DNA from: G963666705 sp963666705
Lineage (GTDB): Bacteria; Pseudomonadota; Alphaproteobacteria; CADEGL01
Length of the DNA stretch: 64,000 nt
Assembly: GCA_963666705.2 (NCBI GenBank)
Contig: CAXXKO010000024.1
Coordinates: 62,001-126,000 of the forward strand
Direction of reading: 5' to 3'
Shown here in pieces: positions 42,111-50,218 of the stretch. A program made the position numbers and the translations under genes. Within the stretch, counting starts at the first letter, position 1, and every line of letters begins with the position of its first letter. The notes beneath the pieces are model-generated. The model was given only the letters and a program-made list of their open reading frames with translations. It ran no database searches and had not been told where the DNA came from.

Positions 42111-43577
42111 ATGCTGCGGACGGGCGACGAGTACAGGGAATCCTTGCGCGACGGGCGCGAGATCCACATGAATGGCGAGCGTATCGCCGACGTCACCACA
42201 CATCCCGCTTTCAAGCCCGTCGTCGACATCCGCGCGCGCATTTACGACATGGCCCACGAGGACGCGACGCGCGGCGTCATGTCCTATATCGACCCCGGCA
42301 CCAACGAGCCCAGCACAACCGCCTACAAGCCACCGCGCACGCGCGAGGACTGGCACGACAAGCGCGCCTGGGTCGATGCCGTGCTCCACGATGTGCGCGG
42401 AATCGTCCTGCGCGTCGGCGACGAGACGGTGGGGGAGCTGTGGTCGCTCTACGACGGCATCGACGTGCTCAACGAGGTCGATCCGCGCTTCGGCGACAAC
42501 ATCGTCCGTCACATCGACAATGTGGTGCAGAGCGACACGTTTCACATTTCCGCCAACACCGACCCCAAGGGCGACCGCTCCAAGCGCCCGCAGGAGCAGG
42601 ACCCCGATATGCTGCTCCATCTTGTGAAGGAGACCGATTCGGGCATCGTCGTGCGCGGTGCCAAGTACGAGACGGCGTCGGCCTACGGCAACCAGGCCTT
42701 CGTCAAGCCCACCATCGCCAACTGGGGCGACGAGAAGCTCTCGGACTACGCCGTCGCCTTCATCTGCGACATGGGCTCGCCCGGCCTCAAGCATATCTGC
42801 CGCACGGGCTTCGCCGGCCGTGCGCCGGTTGCGGACTACCCGCTCTCCAACCGCTTCGACGAGGTCGATTCCCTCCTCGTCTTCGACGACGTGCACGTGC
42901 CGTGGGAGAACGTGTTGTTCTTCCGCCACACCCGGGCGGCCGCCTACATCCGCGGTACCCTGCACCGCTATCCGGCCTTCCCCTTCATCCATCGCTTCCT
43001 CTATCTCGCCGACATGCTGATCGGCGCGGCACTCTTCAACGTGCGCCAGACCGGGCTCGACAAGCAGCAGGCGGTGCGCGAGAAGCTGGCCACCCTGGCG
43101 GTGTGGCGCGAGGGCATCGAGGCACACCTGACGGCCTCCATCGCCTTGGCCGAAGAGAGCCCGGGCGGCCTCCTCATGCCGAACCAGTCCCTGCTCTATG
43201 CCGGGCGCGTGCACGCGGTCAGCCAGGCACCAGCCATGATGCACCTCACACGTGAGCTGTGCGGCGGGCAGATCTGCGTCACGCCGGACGCGGCCGCCTT
43301 TGCGGCACCCGAGACCAAGCCCTGGCTCGAGAAGTATTACTCCGTCAACGAGGACTGGGTGGCGGAGGACCGGCGCAAGCTGCTCGCCTTCGCCCGCGAT
43401 CTCCTGAACTCCGATTACGCCGGGCACCGGCTGGCCTTCGGGCTGTTCGCCCAGTCGCCGCCCTACGCGCACCTCAACACGGTCTACAACAACTTCGATT
43501 TCGATGGCCCCCTCGACTTCGTGCAGAAGGCCGCCGGCCTCTCGGACCGTGCCCGTCAGGCCAGCGGGGGAAAGTGA
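42111..43577 (+). CDS. 4-hydroxyphenylacetate 3-monooxygenase (HpaB) family protein, copy 1
   Basis: A 488-residue FADH2-dependent monooxygenase of the HpaB family, as judged by GDEYRESLRDGREIHMNGER, SANTDPKGDRSKRPQEQD, FVKPTIANWGD, ADYPLSNRFDEVDSLLVFDD, VPWENVLFFRHT and LCGGQICVTPD. It uses reduced flavin from a separate reductase (HpaC), which is not in the window. A paralogue lies at 45611-47065, and each is followed by a RidA gene. Substrate unknown; phenols, pyrroles or other N-heterocycles are possible. The start is ATG 42111, with GGGGAGCC upstream. Confidence 0.85.
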   Translation: MLRTGDEYRESLRDGREIHMNGERIADVTTHPAFKPVVDIRARIYDMAHEDATRGVMSYIDPGTNEPSTTAYKPPRTREDWHDKRAWVDAVLHDVRGIVLRVGDETVGELWSLYDGIDVLNEVDPRFGDNIVRHIDNVVQSDTFHISANTDPKGDRSKRPQEQDPDMLLHLVKETDSGIVVRGAKYETASAYGNQAFVKPTIANWGDEKLSDYAVAFICDMGSPGLKHICRTGFAGRAPVADYPLSNRFDEVDSLLVFDDVHVPWENVLFFRHTRAAAYIRGTLHRYPAFPFIHRFLYLADMLIGAALFNVRQTGLDKQQAVREKLATLAVWREGIEAHLTASIALAEESPGGLLMPNQSLLYAGRVHAVSQAPAMMHLTRELCGGQICVTPDAAAFAAPETKPWLEKYYSVNEDWVAEDRRKLLAFARDLLNSDYAGHRLAFGLFAQSPPYAHLNTVYNNFDFDGPLDFVQKAAGLSDRARQASGGK

Positions 43578-43583
43578 AGGCTC

Positions 43584-44453
43584 ATGGGTGCCTTGACCGA
43601 AAGCCAGATCCAACAGTTCCGTGACGAAGGCTACGTGTGCGCCGAGGGCGCGGTGACGCCCACCCAGCTCGCGGCCCTCAACGCGGCGCTCGCGGGCTGG
43701 GTCGAGGAAGCGGCGCGGCGGGGCGAGAATTTCGGCGAGACCATCGACGGCCGCGCCCGCTTCGACCTCCAGCCGGGCCGCGCTCGTGTGCCGCCGGCGC
43801 TCCGCCGCGTCAACAACCCCGTCGAGGTGTCCGACGCCTATTACGAGGTGATGGCGGATAGCGCGCTCACCGACATGGTGGCCCAGCTCATCGGCCCCGA
43901 CGTCAAGTTCCACCACAGCAAGATCAACGTGAAGCTGCCGGGGACCGCGACGGTGGTCGAGGACCATCAGGACTTCGCTTATACGCCCCATACCAATTCG
44001 GACATCGTGTCGGCGCTCCTGATGCTCGACGACATGACGCTGGAGAACGGCTGCCTGATGGTGGCACCGGGCTCCCACCGCGACGGCATCTTCAGCCTGT
44101 GGCACGACGATCACTTCACCGGCACGGTCTCGGACCAGGTGCGCGCCCGCTACGCCGAGCACATGGTACCGATTACGGGCAAGGCGGGCAGCGTCTGCCT
44201 CATGCACACCCTCGTCCTCCACGGCTCGTCCCCCAACCGGTCACGCGGCTCGCGCGGCCTGTTCATTCCGGTCTATACGGCGGCGGACGCCTTCCCCCTC
44301 GCGGAGTCGCCGGTGGCGAGCAAGTTCCAGGGCCTCATCGTGCGCGGCGAGGCTACGCGCTTCGCCCGCGTCATCGACTGCGAGGTCGAGTTGCCGGAAG
44401 TGTATCGGGAGACATCGTTCTTCGGCCTGCAGGGCCGGCCAGCGGAAAAATAA
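43584..44453 (+). CDS. phytanoyl-CoA dioxygenase (PhyH) family protein
   Basis: A 289-residue 2-oxoglutarate/Fe(II) oxygenase. The metal triad is seen as HxD in VEDHQDFAYTPH and the distal His in LHGSSPNRSRGSRG, with the Arg for 2-oxoglutarate. LMLDDMTLENGCLMVAPGSHRDG is the usual PhyH block. It lies 6 bp downstream of the HpaB copy. It probably hydroxylates a small molecule of the same pathway. Confidence 0.87.
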   Translation: MGALTESQIQQFRDEGYVCAEGAVTPTQLAALNAALAGWVEEAARRGENFGETIDGRARFDLQPGRARVPPALRRVNNPVEVSDAYYEVMADSALTDMVAQLIGPDVKFHHSKINVKLPGTATVVEDHQDFAYTPHTNSDIVSALLMLDDMTLENGCLMVAPGSHRDGIFSLWHDDHFTGTVSDQVRARYAEHMVPITGKAGSVCLMHTLVLHGSSPNRSRGSRGLFIPVYTAADAFPLAESPVASKFQGLIVRGEATRFARVIDCEVELPEVYRETSFFGLQGRPAEK

Positions 44454-44476
44454 TTGACGAAGGGGAGGGGGGCGAG

Positions 44477-44893
44477 ATGGCACACACGCGCCTGCGAAAA
44501 TACAACACCCGGGACGTCTGGAAGGGCCAGGATATCGACAACGACCTCGCCATGGTGGTGCGGGCCGGGAACCGTATCTTCCTGCGCGGCCAGACCGGCC
44601 TCGACTTCGAGGGCAACCTGGTGGGGCTGGGCGACGCGGGCGCCCAGGCCGAGCAAGCCATGAAGAACGTCAAGGTGTTGCTCGAGGAGGCGGGCTCGAA
44701 GCTCGACCATGCGTGCAAGATGACCGTCTACATTACCGACCGGGCCTATCGCGGCGCCGTCTACCGGGCCATCGGCAAGGGGCTCAAGGGGGTGCACGTG
44801 GTCTCGACCGGGCTGATCGTCAACGGCCTCGCCCTGCCCGAGCTCCTGATGGAGATCGATATCGAGGCCGTGATTCCAGAGGACGAGGCCTGA
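44477..44893 (+). CDS. RidA family protein in the HpaB cluster, copy 1
   Basis: A 138-residue RidA-like protein with start ATG after GGGGAGGGGGGCGAG. Signature segments are RIFLRGQTGLDFEGNLVG, QAEQAMKNVKVLLEEAGS, KMTVYITDRAYRGAVYR and LPELLMEIDIEAVIP. The terminal Arg expected in canonical RidA is not seen (MEIDIEAVIP), so it belongs to another subgroup. It is paralogous to the protein at 47093-47512. It may hydrolyse an imine or enamine formed after monooxygenation of a nitrogenous ring. Confidence 0.85.
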   Translation: MAHTRLRKYNTRDVWKGQDIDNDLAMVVRAGNRIFLRGQTGLDFEGNLVGLGDAGAQAEQAMKNVKVLLEEAGSKLDHACKMTVYITDRAYRGAVYRAIGKGLKGVHVVSTGLIVNGLALPELLMEIDIEAVIPEDEA

Positions 44894-44924
44894 GACACCG
44901 ACAAGACGGGGGAGGAGTAGAGAC

Positions 44925-45602
44925 GTGACATTCTCGATTACGGGCCGCTGCGGGCGCACCGGCCAGTTCGGCATCGCCGTCAGCACTTCGAGCGTCTGTG
45001 TGGCTAGCCGCTGCACCTGGGCGCGGGCGGGCGTGGGCGCGGTCGCGACCCAAAACATCACCAACCCGGCACTCGGCAAGCTGGGGCTCGACCTCCTCGA
45101 GAAGGGCGGGACGGCGGATGCGGTCCTCGCGCAATTGATCGCCGAGGACGGCGCCAACATCCACTATCGCCAGCTCGCGATCGTTGGTCGGAAAGGCACC
45201 CCCGCGACCCATTCGGGCACCAGTTGTCTCGGTACCTACGCCAGTGCCAAAGGCAAGGACAGTGCCGGTGCCGGCAACCTCCTCGCCAATACCGACGTGC
45301 CCCAGGCCATGGTCGATACGTTCGACGCCCACCCTGGCCTCGATTTGCCAGAGCGGCTCCTGCGCGCGCTCGAGGAGGGGCTCGTGGCCGGTGGCGAGGT
45401 CGCGTCGGTGAAGTCCGCCGGACTCTACGTCGTCGACAAGTATGTCTGGCCGACCTGCGACTTGCGCGTCGACTGGTCCGACGCCCCCATCGCCAAGCTG
45501 CGCGAGGTCTGGGGCGTCTACGAGCCGCAGATAAACGACTATCTCCTCCGCGCCATCGATCCCGACAGCGCCCCCCGCCACCACGCGCCCGGCAACAGGT
45601 AA
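44925..45602 (+). CDS. DUF1028 family protein
   Basis: A 225-residue protein with FSITGRCGRTGQFGIAVSTS at the N-terminus (internal nucleophile-like Ser/Cys cannot be decided), GVGAVATQNITNPALGKLGL and QLAIVGRKGTPATHSGTSC. Further on are GNLLANTDVPQAMVDTF and VWPTCDLRVDWSD. This is the DUF1028 family, of unknown function and often found near RidA and amidase genes. The start follows GGGGGAGGAGTAGAGACG. Together with the neighbours it suggests a hydrolytic step. Confidence 0.85.
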   Translation: MTFSITGRCGRTGQFGIAVSTSSVCVASRCTWARAGVGAVATQNITNPALGKLGLDLLEKGGTADAVLAQLIAEDGANIHYRQLAIVGRKGTPATHSGTSCLGTYASAKGKDSAGAGNLLANTDVPQAMVDTFDAHPGLDLPERLLRALEEGLVAGGEVASVKSAGLYVVDKYVWPTCDLRVDWSDAPIAKLREVWGVYEPQINDYLLRAIDPDSAPRHHAPGNR

Positions 45603-45610
45603 CGCCCGCC

Positions 45611-47065
45611 GTGCTGCTGACGGGGGAAGCCTATCGCGACTCGATCCGCGACGGCCGGGAGGTGTGGCTGGATGGTGAGCGCGTCACGGACGTGCCGAGT
45701 CATCCGGCCTTCAGGAGCGCCGTCGATATGCGCGCGCGCATCTACGACATGGCCCACGAGGACGCGTCCCGCGGCGCCATGGCCTATACCGATGGCGACG
45801 GCGGCGACGCCCATGCCATCACCAACCGGCCGCCGCGCGAGAAGGCCGACCTCTACGACAAGCGCCGCTGGATCGACCGCGTGTGCAAGGACATCGGCGG
45901 CGTCATCATGCGCGTGGGCGACGAGACCGTGGGCGGGCTGTGGTCGCTGCTCGACGGCCGCGAGTTGCTCGACGAGGTCGATCCCCGCTTCGGCGAGAAC
46001 ATCGCGCGGCAGGTGGAGCGGGTGCGCACCCAGGACCGCTTCGTCGTCTCCGCCAACACCGACCCCAAAGGCGACCGCTCCAAGCGCCCGCAGGAGCAGG
46101 ACCCCGACATGCTGCTCCACGTGGTCGAGGAGACCGATGCCGGCATCGTCGTGCGCGGGGCCAAGTACGAGACCGCCGCCGCCTACGCCCACGAGGCTTT
46201 CGTCAAGCCCACCATCGCCAACTGGGGCGACGCCAAGCTCTCGGACTACGCGCTCGGCTTCCTCTGTCCCATGAACCTGGAGGGCCTCGTGCACCTCTGC
46301 CGCTCGCCGCTCTCGGGCCGGGGCGACGCCGCCGACTACCCCCTCACCAACCGCTTCGACGAGGTCGACAGCCTGATCGTCTTCGACAACGTGCTGGTGC
46401 CGTGGGAGTACGTATTCTTCTACCGCCACACCCGCGCCGCCGCCTTCATCCGCGGCATGCTGCACCACTACACAGGCTTCCCCTTCGTCGAGCGCCTGAT
46501 CCACGTGGCCGACATGCTGATCGGCGCGGCCCTCTTCAACGTGCGCCAGACCGGGCTCGACAAGCAACAGGCGGTGCGCGAGAAGCTGGCCACCCTGGCC
46601 TGCTACCGGGAGAGCGTGCGGGCCTATCAGACCGCCGCCATCGAGCTTGCCGAGAGGAGCCCGGCCGGTCTCCTCATGCCCCACCAATCGACATTCTACG
46701 CCGGGCGCACCATGGCCTGCGCTCGGCTGCCCGAGATGATGCACATCGCGCGCGAGCTGTGCGGCGGCCAGATCTGCGTCACACCCGACCACAAGGCGTT
46801 CGAGTCGCCGGAGACCGGCCCGTGGCTCGAGAAATACTACACCATCGGCGACGGCTGGTCGGCCGAGGACCGGCGCAAGCTGCTCGCTTTCGCCCGCGAC
46901 CTCCTGAGCTCCGGCCTGGCGGGGCACCGGCTGACCTTCCACCTCTTCGCCCAGTCGCCGCCCTACGCCCACTTGAACGCCGTCTATCAGACCTTCGATT
47001 TCGGCCGCCCGCTCGGTTTCGTGAAGCAGGCCGCCGGCCTCGGCGACCGGGTCTTGGGCAGCTAG
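45611..47065 (+). CDS. 4-hydroxyphenylacetate 3-monooxygenase (HpaB) family protein, copy 2
   Basis: A 484-residue paralogue of the protein at 42111-43577, starting with GTG 8 bp after the DUF1028 stop. It shares SANTDPKGDRSKRPQEQDPD, FVKPTIANWGD, NRFDEVDSL, ADMLIGAALFNVRQTGLDKQ and AREKLATLA-like text, so the two come from one duplication. The differences lie mainly in the N-terminal 100 residues and the substrate side (DGDGGDAHAITNRPP). This suggests related but distinct substrates. Confidence 0.85.
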   Translation: MLLTGEAYRDSIRDGREVWLDGERVTDVPSHPAFRSAVDMRARIYDMAHEDASRGAMAYTDGDGGDAHAITNRPPREKADLYDKRRWIDRVCKDIGGVIMRVGDETVGGLWSLLDGRELLDEVDPRFGENIARQVERVRTQDRFVVSANTDPKGDRSKRPQEQDPDMLLHVVEETDAGIVVRGAKYETAAAYAHEAFVKPTIANWGDAKLSDYALGFLCPMNLEGLVHLCRSPLSGRGDAADYPLTNRFDEVDSLIVFDNVLVPWEYVFFYRHTRAAAFIRGMLHHYTGFPFVERLIHVADMLIGAALFNVRQTGLDKQQAVREKLATLACYRESVRAYQTAAIELAERSPAGLLMPHQSTFYAGRTMACARLPEMMHIARELCGGQICVTPDHKAFESPETGPWLEKYYTIGDGWSAEDRRKLLAFARDLLSSGLAGHRLTFHLFAQSPPYAHLNAVYQTFDFGRPLGFVKQAAGLGDRVLGS

Positions 47066-47092
47066 TCGGGCACAGGGGGAAGGGGGGACACC

Positions 47093-47512
47093 ATGGCGCA
47101 CGATCGGCGGCACAAGTACAACACCAGGGACGCGTTTCCCGAGCAGGCGCTCGACAACGACCTGTGCTGGATCGTCAAGGCGGTCAACCACGTCTTCATC
47201 CGCGGCCAAACCGGGCGCGAGCGTGGTGGCGACCGCATCTTCGGCGGGGCCGAGGACCCGGTGGCCCAGACCGAGAACGCGCTTGCGAACGTGCGCGACC
47301 TCCTGGCGGAGGCGGGGGCCGGCCTGGAGCATATCTGCGCCACACGCATCTACGTCTCCGACCGCGCATACATCGCCCCCGTCTGCAACACGGTCTCGCG
47401 GTGGCTCGAAGGGGTCTATCCGACCCAGACCGTGGTTATCATTAAGGGCTTCGCCCGTCCGCAATATGTTATGGAGATCGATGTGGACGTGGTCCTGCCG
47501 GACGCGGGATAG
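47093..47512 (+). CDS. RidA family protein in the HpaB cluster, copy 2
   Basis: A 139-residue RidA-like protein, paralogue of 44477-44893 (both begin MAHxRRxKYNTRD-like). It has VNHVFIRGQTGRERGGDRIF, QTENALANVRDLLAEAGAG, ATRIYVSDRAYIAPVCNTV and a hydrophobic end (QYVMEIDVDVVLP). It starts after GGGGGAAGGGGGGACACC. Its TAG stop (47510-47512) is at the edge of the MITE-like repeat. Confidence 0.83.
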   Translation: MAHDRRHKYNTRDAFPEQALDNDLCWIVKAVNHVFIRGQTGRERGGDRIFGGAEDPVAQTENALANVRDLLAEAGAGLEHICATRIYVSDRAYIAPVCNTVSRWLEGVYPTQTVVIIKGFARPQYVMEIDVDVVLPDAG

Positions 47513-47657
47513 TGCCAGACGGCGATGAGTCTCGCTCATCGCCGTCTGGCAAGCGCGACCGCGCGCCCGAGCTTATGCGAGGCAGCCAAGGCCGCGGATG
47601 CGGCCACCCGGCGTTTGAGGGAGCATACGATCGGTCTTTCTTAAGACCGATCGGTAT
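47510..47657. repeat. 148-bp MITE-like structured repeat, copy 2
   Basis: Second copy of the element at 34302-34449. It contains GCCAGACGGCGATGAGTCTC with CTCATCGCCGTCTGG (perfect arms here), GCGCGCCCGAGCTTATGCGA and the ACGATCGGTCTTTCTTAAGA palindrome. The repeat starts inside the stop codon of the RidA gene and ends 16 bp before the next gene. It therefore lies within the leader of the transporter, where its hairpins could act as a terminator or attenuator. Confidence 0.75.
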
Positions 47658-47672
47658 AAGAGGTGATCGGGA

Positions 47673-48941
47673 ATGAGTGAGGGAATCGGGGACGTCTCGC
47701 GCCGCCGCGCCATCATGGCCGGCGTCGCCGGCAACGTGCTGGAATGGTACGACTTCGCCGTCTACGGCTATTTCGCGCCCATCATAGCCGGCATCTTCTT
47801 CCCCTCCGACAATCCGGTCGTCTCGCTCATTGCCGCCTTCGGTGCCTTCGCCGCGGGCTTCCTGATGCGCCCCTTCGGCGGCGCCGTCTTCGGCCATATC
47901 GGCGACAAGATCGGCCGCAGCCGGGCGCTCCTGCTCTCGGTCATGCTGATGGCCATTCCCACCTTCCTCATCGGCCTCTTGCCGGGTCATGCCACCCTCG
48001 GCGCGGCGGCCGCCGTGTTCATGGTTCTCCTGCGCATGCTCCAGGGCCTCTCAGTGGGTGGGGAGTACACGAGCTCCATCGTCTTCCTGGTGGAACATGC
48101 CCCGCCCAAGCGGCGCGGCTTCTTCGCGAGCTGGACCATCTTCGGCGCCGTCGCCGGCATCCTCCTGGGCTCGGCCATCAGCGCGCTGATGAGCGCGCTT
48201 CTGACCGATGCGGAAGTCCAGGCTTGGGGCTGGCGCATCCCGTTCCTGTTCGGGATCCTCGTCGGCGCCGTCGGCTGGCTGATCCGGCACGGCATCCCCG
48301 AGTTGCCGGTGGTGAAGCGCGAGCCGGGCGACCCCTCTCCGGTGATCGAGGCGTTCCGCGACGAATGGCGCGCCATGCTCCAGGTCATCGGCTTCAACAT
48401 CATGAACGCCATCGCCTTCTACATGGTGTTCGTCTACATGGTGACCTTCCTGATCGAGCATGTGAAGGAGCCGCGCTCCACCGCCCTCGACATCAACACC
48501 ATCAGCATGGTGGTCCTCCTGGTGTTGATCCCGGTCTCCGGCATGCTTTCAGATCGGATTGGGCGCAAGCCGCTGTTGCTGATCGGCACGGGCGGTATCC
48601 TGCTGCTGACCTATCCGCTCATGCTGGCCATGCATCAGCCCAATGACGCGCTGATACTCGGCGGCCAGGTCGGCTTCGCCATTCTGCTGGCGGCCTTCCT
48701 CGGCTCGGGCCCGGCAACCATGGCCGAAGTGTTCCCGGCCCGCGTGCGCGTGAGCGCGCTCTCGGTCGGCTACAATGTTTGCCTGGCCATCTTCGGCGGC
48801 ACCACGCCCTTGGTGGCGGTCTGGCTGATCGAGCGCACCCACGACGACCTCTCCATGGCCTACTATCTGATGGCCGGGGCCCTTATCTCGCTCATTGTCG
48901 TCCTGCGCCTGCCCGAGACTTCGCGCCGGGCTCTCGACTAA
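47673..48941 (+). CDS. MFS transporter, metabolite:H+ symporter (MHS/ProP) type
   Basis: A 422-residue, 12-helix permease. MAGVAGNVLEWYDFAVYGYF at the N-terminus is the hallmark of MHS transporters (ProP, KgtP, shikimate). GHIGDKIGRSRAL is the loop 2-3 motif, LLRMLQGLSVGGEYTSS follows, and DRIGRKPLLLIGTGG is the second-half loop. It probably imports the substrate of the adjacent HpaB cluster, such as an organic acid, betaine or proline analogue. The start is the ATG after AGGTGATCGGGA. Confidence 0.9.
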   Translation: MSEGIGDVSRRRAIMAGVAGNVLEWYDFAVYGYFAPIIAGIFFPSDNPVVSLIAAFGAFAAGFLMRPFGGAVFGHIGDKIGRSRALLLSVMLMAIPTFLIGLLPGHATLGAAAAVFMVLLRMLQGLSVGGEYTSSIVFLVEHAPPKRRGFFASWTIFGAVAGILLGSAISALMSALLTDAEVQAWGWRIPFLFGILVGAVGWLIRHGIPELPVVKREPGDPSPVIEAFRDEWRAMLQVIGFNIMNAIAFYMVFVYMVTFLIEHVKEPRSTALDINTISMVVLLVLIPVSGMLSDRIGRKPLLLIGTGGILLLTYPLMLAMHQPNDALILGGQVGFAILLAAFLGSGPATMAEVFPARVRVSALSVGYNVCLAIFGGTTPLVAVWLIERTHDDLSMAYYLMAGALISLIVVLRLPETSRRALD

Positions 48942-48957
48942 GGCGGGACGGGACGCC

Positions 48958-49458
48958 GTGGCTGCGGGTGGCGAACGTGTCGCCTACCTCACGCGGGTCT
49001 ACGACCGGCTGCTGATTGGCGGCCTTCTGTTCGTGCTCGGCCTCCTCGTGCTGCTGGGCGTGATGTCGGACATCCGCGACCCGCTCCTCGTCGGCTGGTT
49101 CAACCTGGGGCTCGGCGCCGCCATCCTCGCCTATACGGGCTATACCGCCTCGCGGCGGGAGCCGCGCCTGGTGATCGACGAAGATGGTGTCTGGTGCGCC
49201 GACTGGGGCCTCGAAGCGATCCCCTGGGGCGAGATCGAGGCCTTCTACGTGGTCGGCGGCAAGATGCGGCGCAACATCTGCTTGGAGCTGCGCGACCCTG
49301 CCGCGCTCACGGATGGGCTCCCGGATGCGGCGCTGCGGGCGCTCGAACGCAACCGTCTCGTAAAGCTCCCCCGCCTCCTGCTGCCGAGCGGCGCCCTCAA
49401 CGTGAACGCCCACAAGCTCCTGGCCCAGCTGATCCGCAGGCTGGCCGAGGCGCGGTAG
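48958..49458 (+). CDS. STM3941-like membrane protein
   Basis: A 166-residue protein with a GTG start. Two hydrophobic segments (LLIGGLLFVLGLLVLLGV, LLVGWFNLGLGAAILAYTGY) are followed by a PH-like beta domain: PRLVIDEDGVWCADWGLEAI, PWGEIEAFYVV, RRNICLELRD. This matches the arrangement of STM3941-type proteins, whose role is unknown. Its 3' end is duplicated in the next repeat. Confidence 0.7.
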   Translation: MAAGGERVAYLTRVYDRLLIGGLLFVLGLLVLLGVMSDIRDPLLVGWFNLGLGAAILAYTGYTASRREPRLVIDEDGVWCADWGLEAIPWGEIEAFYVVGGKMRRNICLELRDPAALTDGLPDAALRALERNRLVKLPRLLLPSGALNVNAHKLLAQLIRRLAEAR

Positions 49459-49540
49459 GACTCTGCTGCCGAGCGGCGCCCTCAACGTGAACGCCCACAA
49501 GCTCCTGGCCCAGCTGATCCGCAGGCTGGCCGAGGCGCGG
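49378..49540 (+). repeat. tandem duplication of the 3' end of the STM3941-like gene
   Basis: A 78-bp segment (49378-49455, CTGCTGCCGAGCGGCGCCCT onward) is repeated exactly at 49463-49540, with 7 bp between the copies. The first copy is within the gene and ends with its TAG. The second copy has no complete gene. Its exactness suggests a recent event, and the flanking GGACTC is also repeated. Confidence 0.9.
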
Positions 49541-49565
49541 AAGGACTCACTTTCCTGGGCCCCAG

Positions 49566-49830
49566 CCACAATCCTCACCTTTCGACAGGCTCAGGGTGAG
49601 GCCCTCAAGCTGAGCCTGTCGAAGTATGAGGACCGGGTGGGTGGGTTGGCCCCGGGTGAGGCCCTCATGCTGAGCCTGACGAAGCATGAGGGCCGGGGTG
49701 GGTGGGTTGGCCCCGGGTGAGGCCCTCATGCTGAGCCTGACGAAGCATGAGGGCCGGGGTGGGTGGGTTGGCCCCGGGTGAGGCCCTCATGCTGAGCCTG
49801 TCGAAGCATGAGGGCAGGATGAGTAGCTTC
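49566..49830 (+). repeat. tandem array of about 61-bp palindromic repeats (3.7 units)
   Basis: Units begin GTGAGGCCCTCATGCTGAGC at 49596, 49656, 49717 and 49778, each with CTGAGCCTGACGAAGCATGA and a GGGTGGGTGGGTTGGCCCCG spacer. The core is the same dispersed extragenic palindrome as elsewhere, here expanded in tandem. A reverse-orientation unit (CACCTTTCGACAGGCTCAGG) precedes the first. This explains most of the 400 bp without a gene. Copy number in relatives may vary. Confidence 0.9.
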
Positions 49831-49859
49831 CGAGCTCATGCAGACCGGGACCCGTCCGC

Positions 49860-50143
49860 TCAGTACGTGTAGCGCATGCGCTCGGCGTGGTGCTCGCCCG
49901 CGTTGATAGCGGGGTAGCGGGCCGGGTTGTCGGGCCCGCAACAGGCCGCCAGCACCTCGATCTCCGCGTCGCGATCGGGCGTGAAGAGGAGTTGTGCCGA
50001 ATAGCGCGCCCGGCCCGAATCGTTGATCACCCGGTAGGTATTGGCGATGAAGGCGCCATCGGTCCAGCGTTCGAGGAGCTGGCCCGTGTTGCACACGAAG
50101 GTGCCGGGCATGATCGTTGCCTCGATCCACCTGCCCCCGCTTT
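49860..50143 (-). pseudogene. C-terminal fragment of a 2-oxoglutarate/Fe(II) oxygenase (isopenicillin N synthase-like)
   Basis: The frame RWIEATIMPGTFVCNTGQLL and ERWTDGAFIANTYRVIN, ending NAGEHHAERMRYTY, matches the end of the isopenicillin-N-synthase-like dioxygenase fold. GxxVxxxGxLLERWTxG and the downstream RV follow the distal His region. The N-terminal two thirds are missing; an in-frame TAG lies at about 50141-50143. It is next to the dispersed repeats, so a rearrangement probably removed the rest. Confidence 0.65.
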
Positions 50144-50218
50144 GCTACCTGTCCCAGAACGGCTGTGATAGATTCGCCCGTGTCTCGACAGCTTGCCGCG
50201 CGAGGGGGCGCTGGTGCG

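Noticed and set aside
49596..49820. Regularly spaced repeats considered as a CRISPR array
   Set aside because: The spacers are nearly identical, units are about 61 bp with no unique spacers, and no cas genes are present. It is a tandem palindromic repeat.
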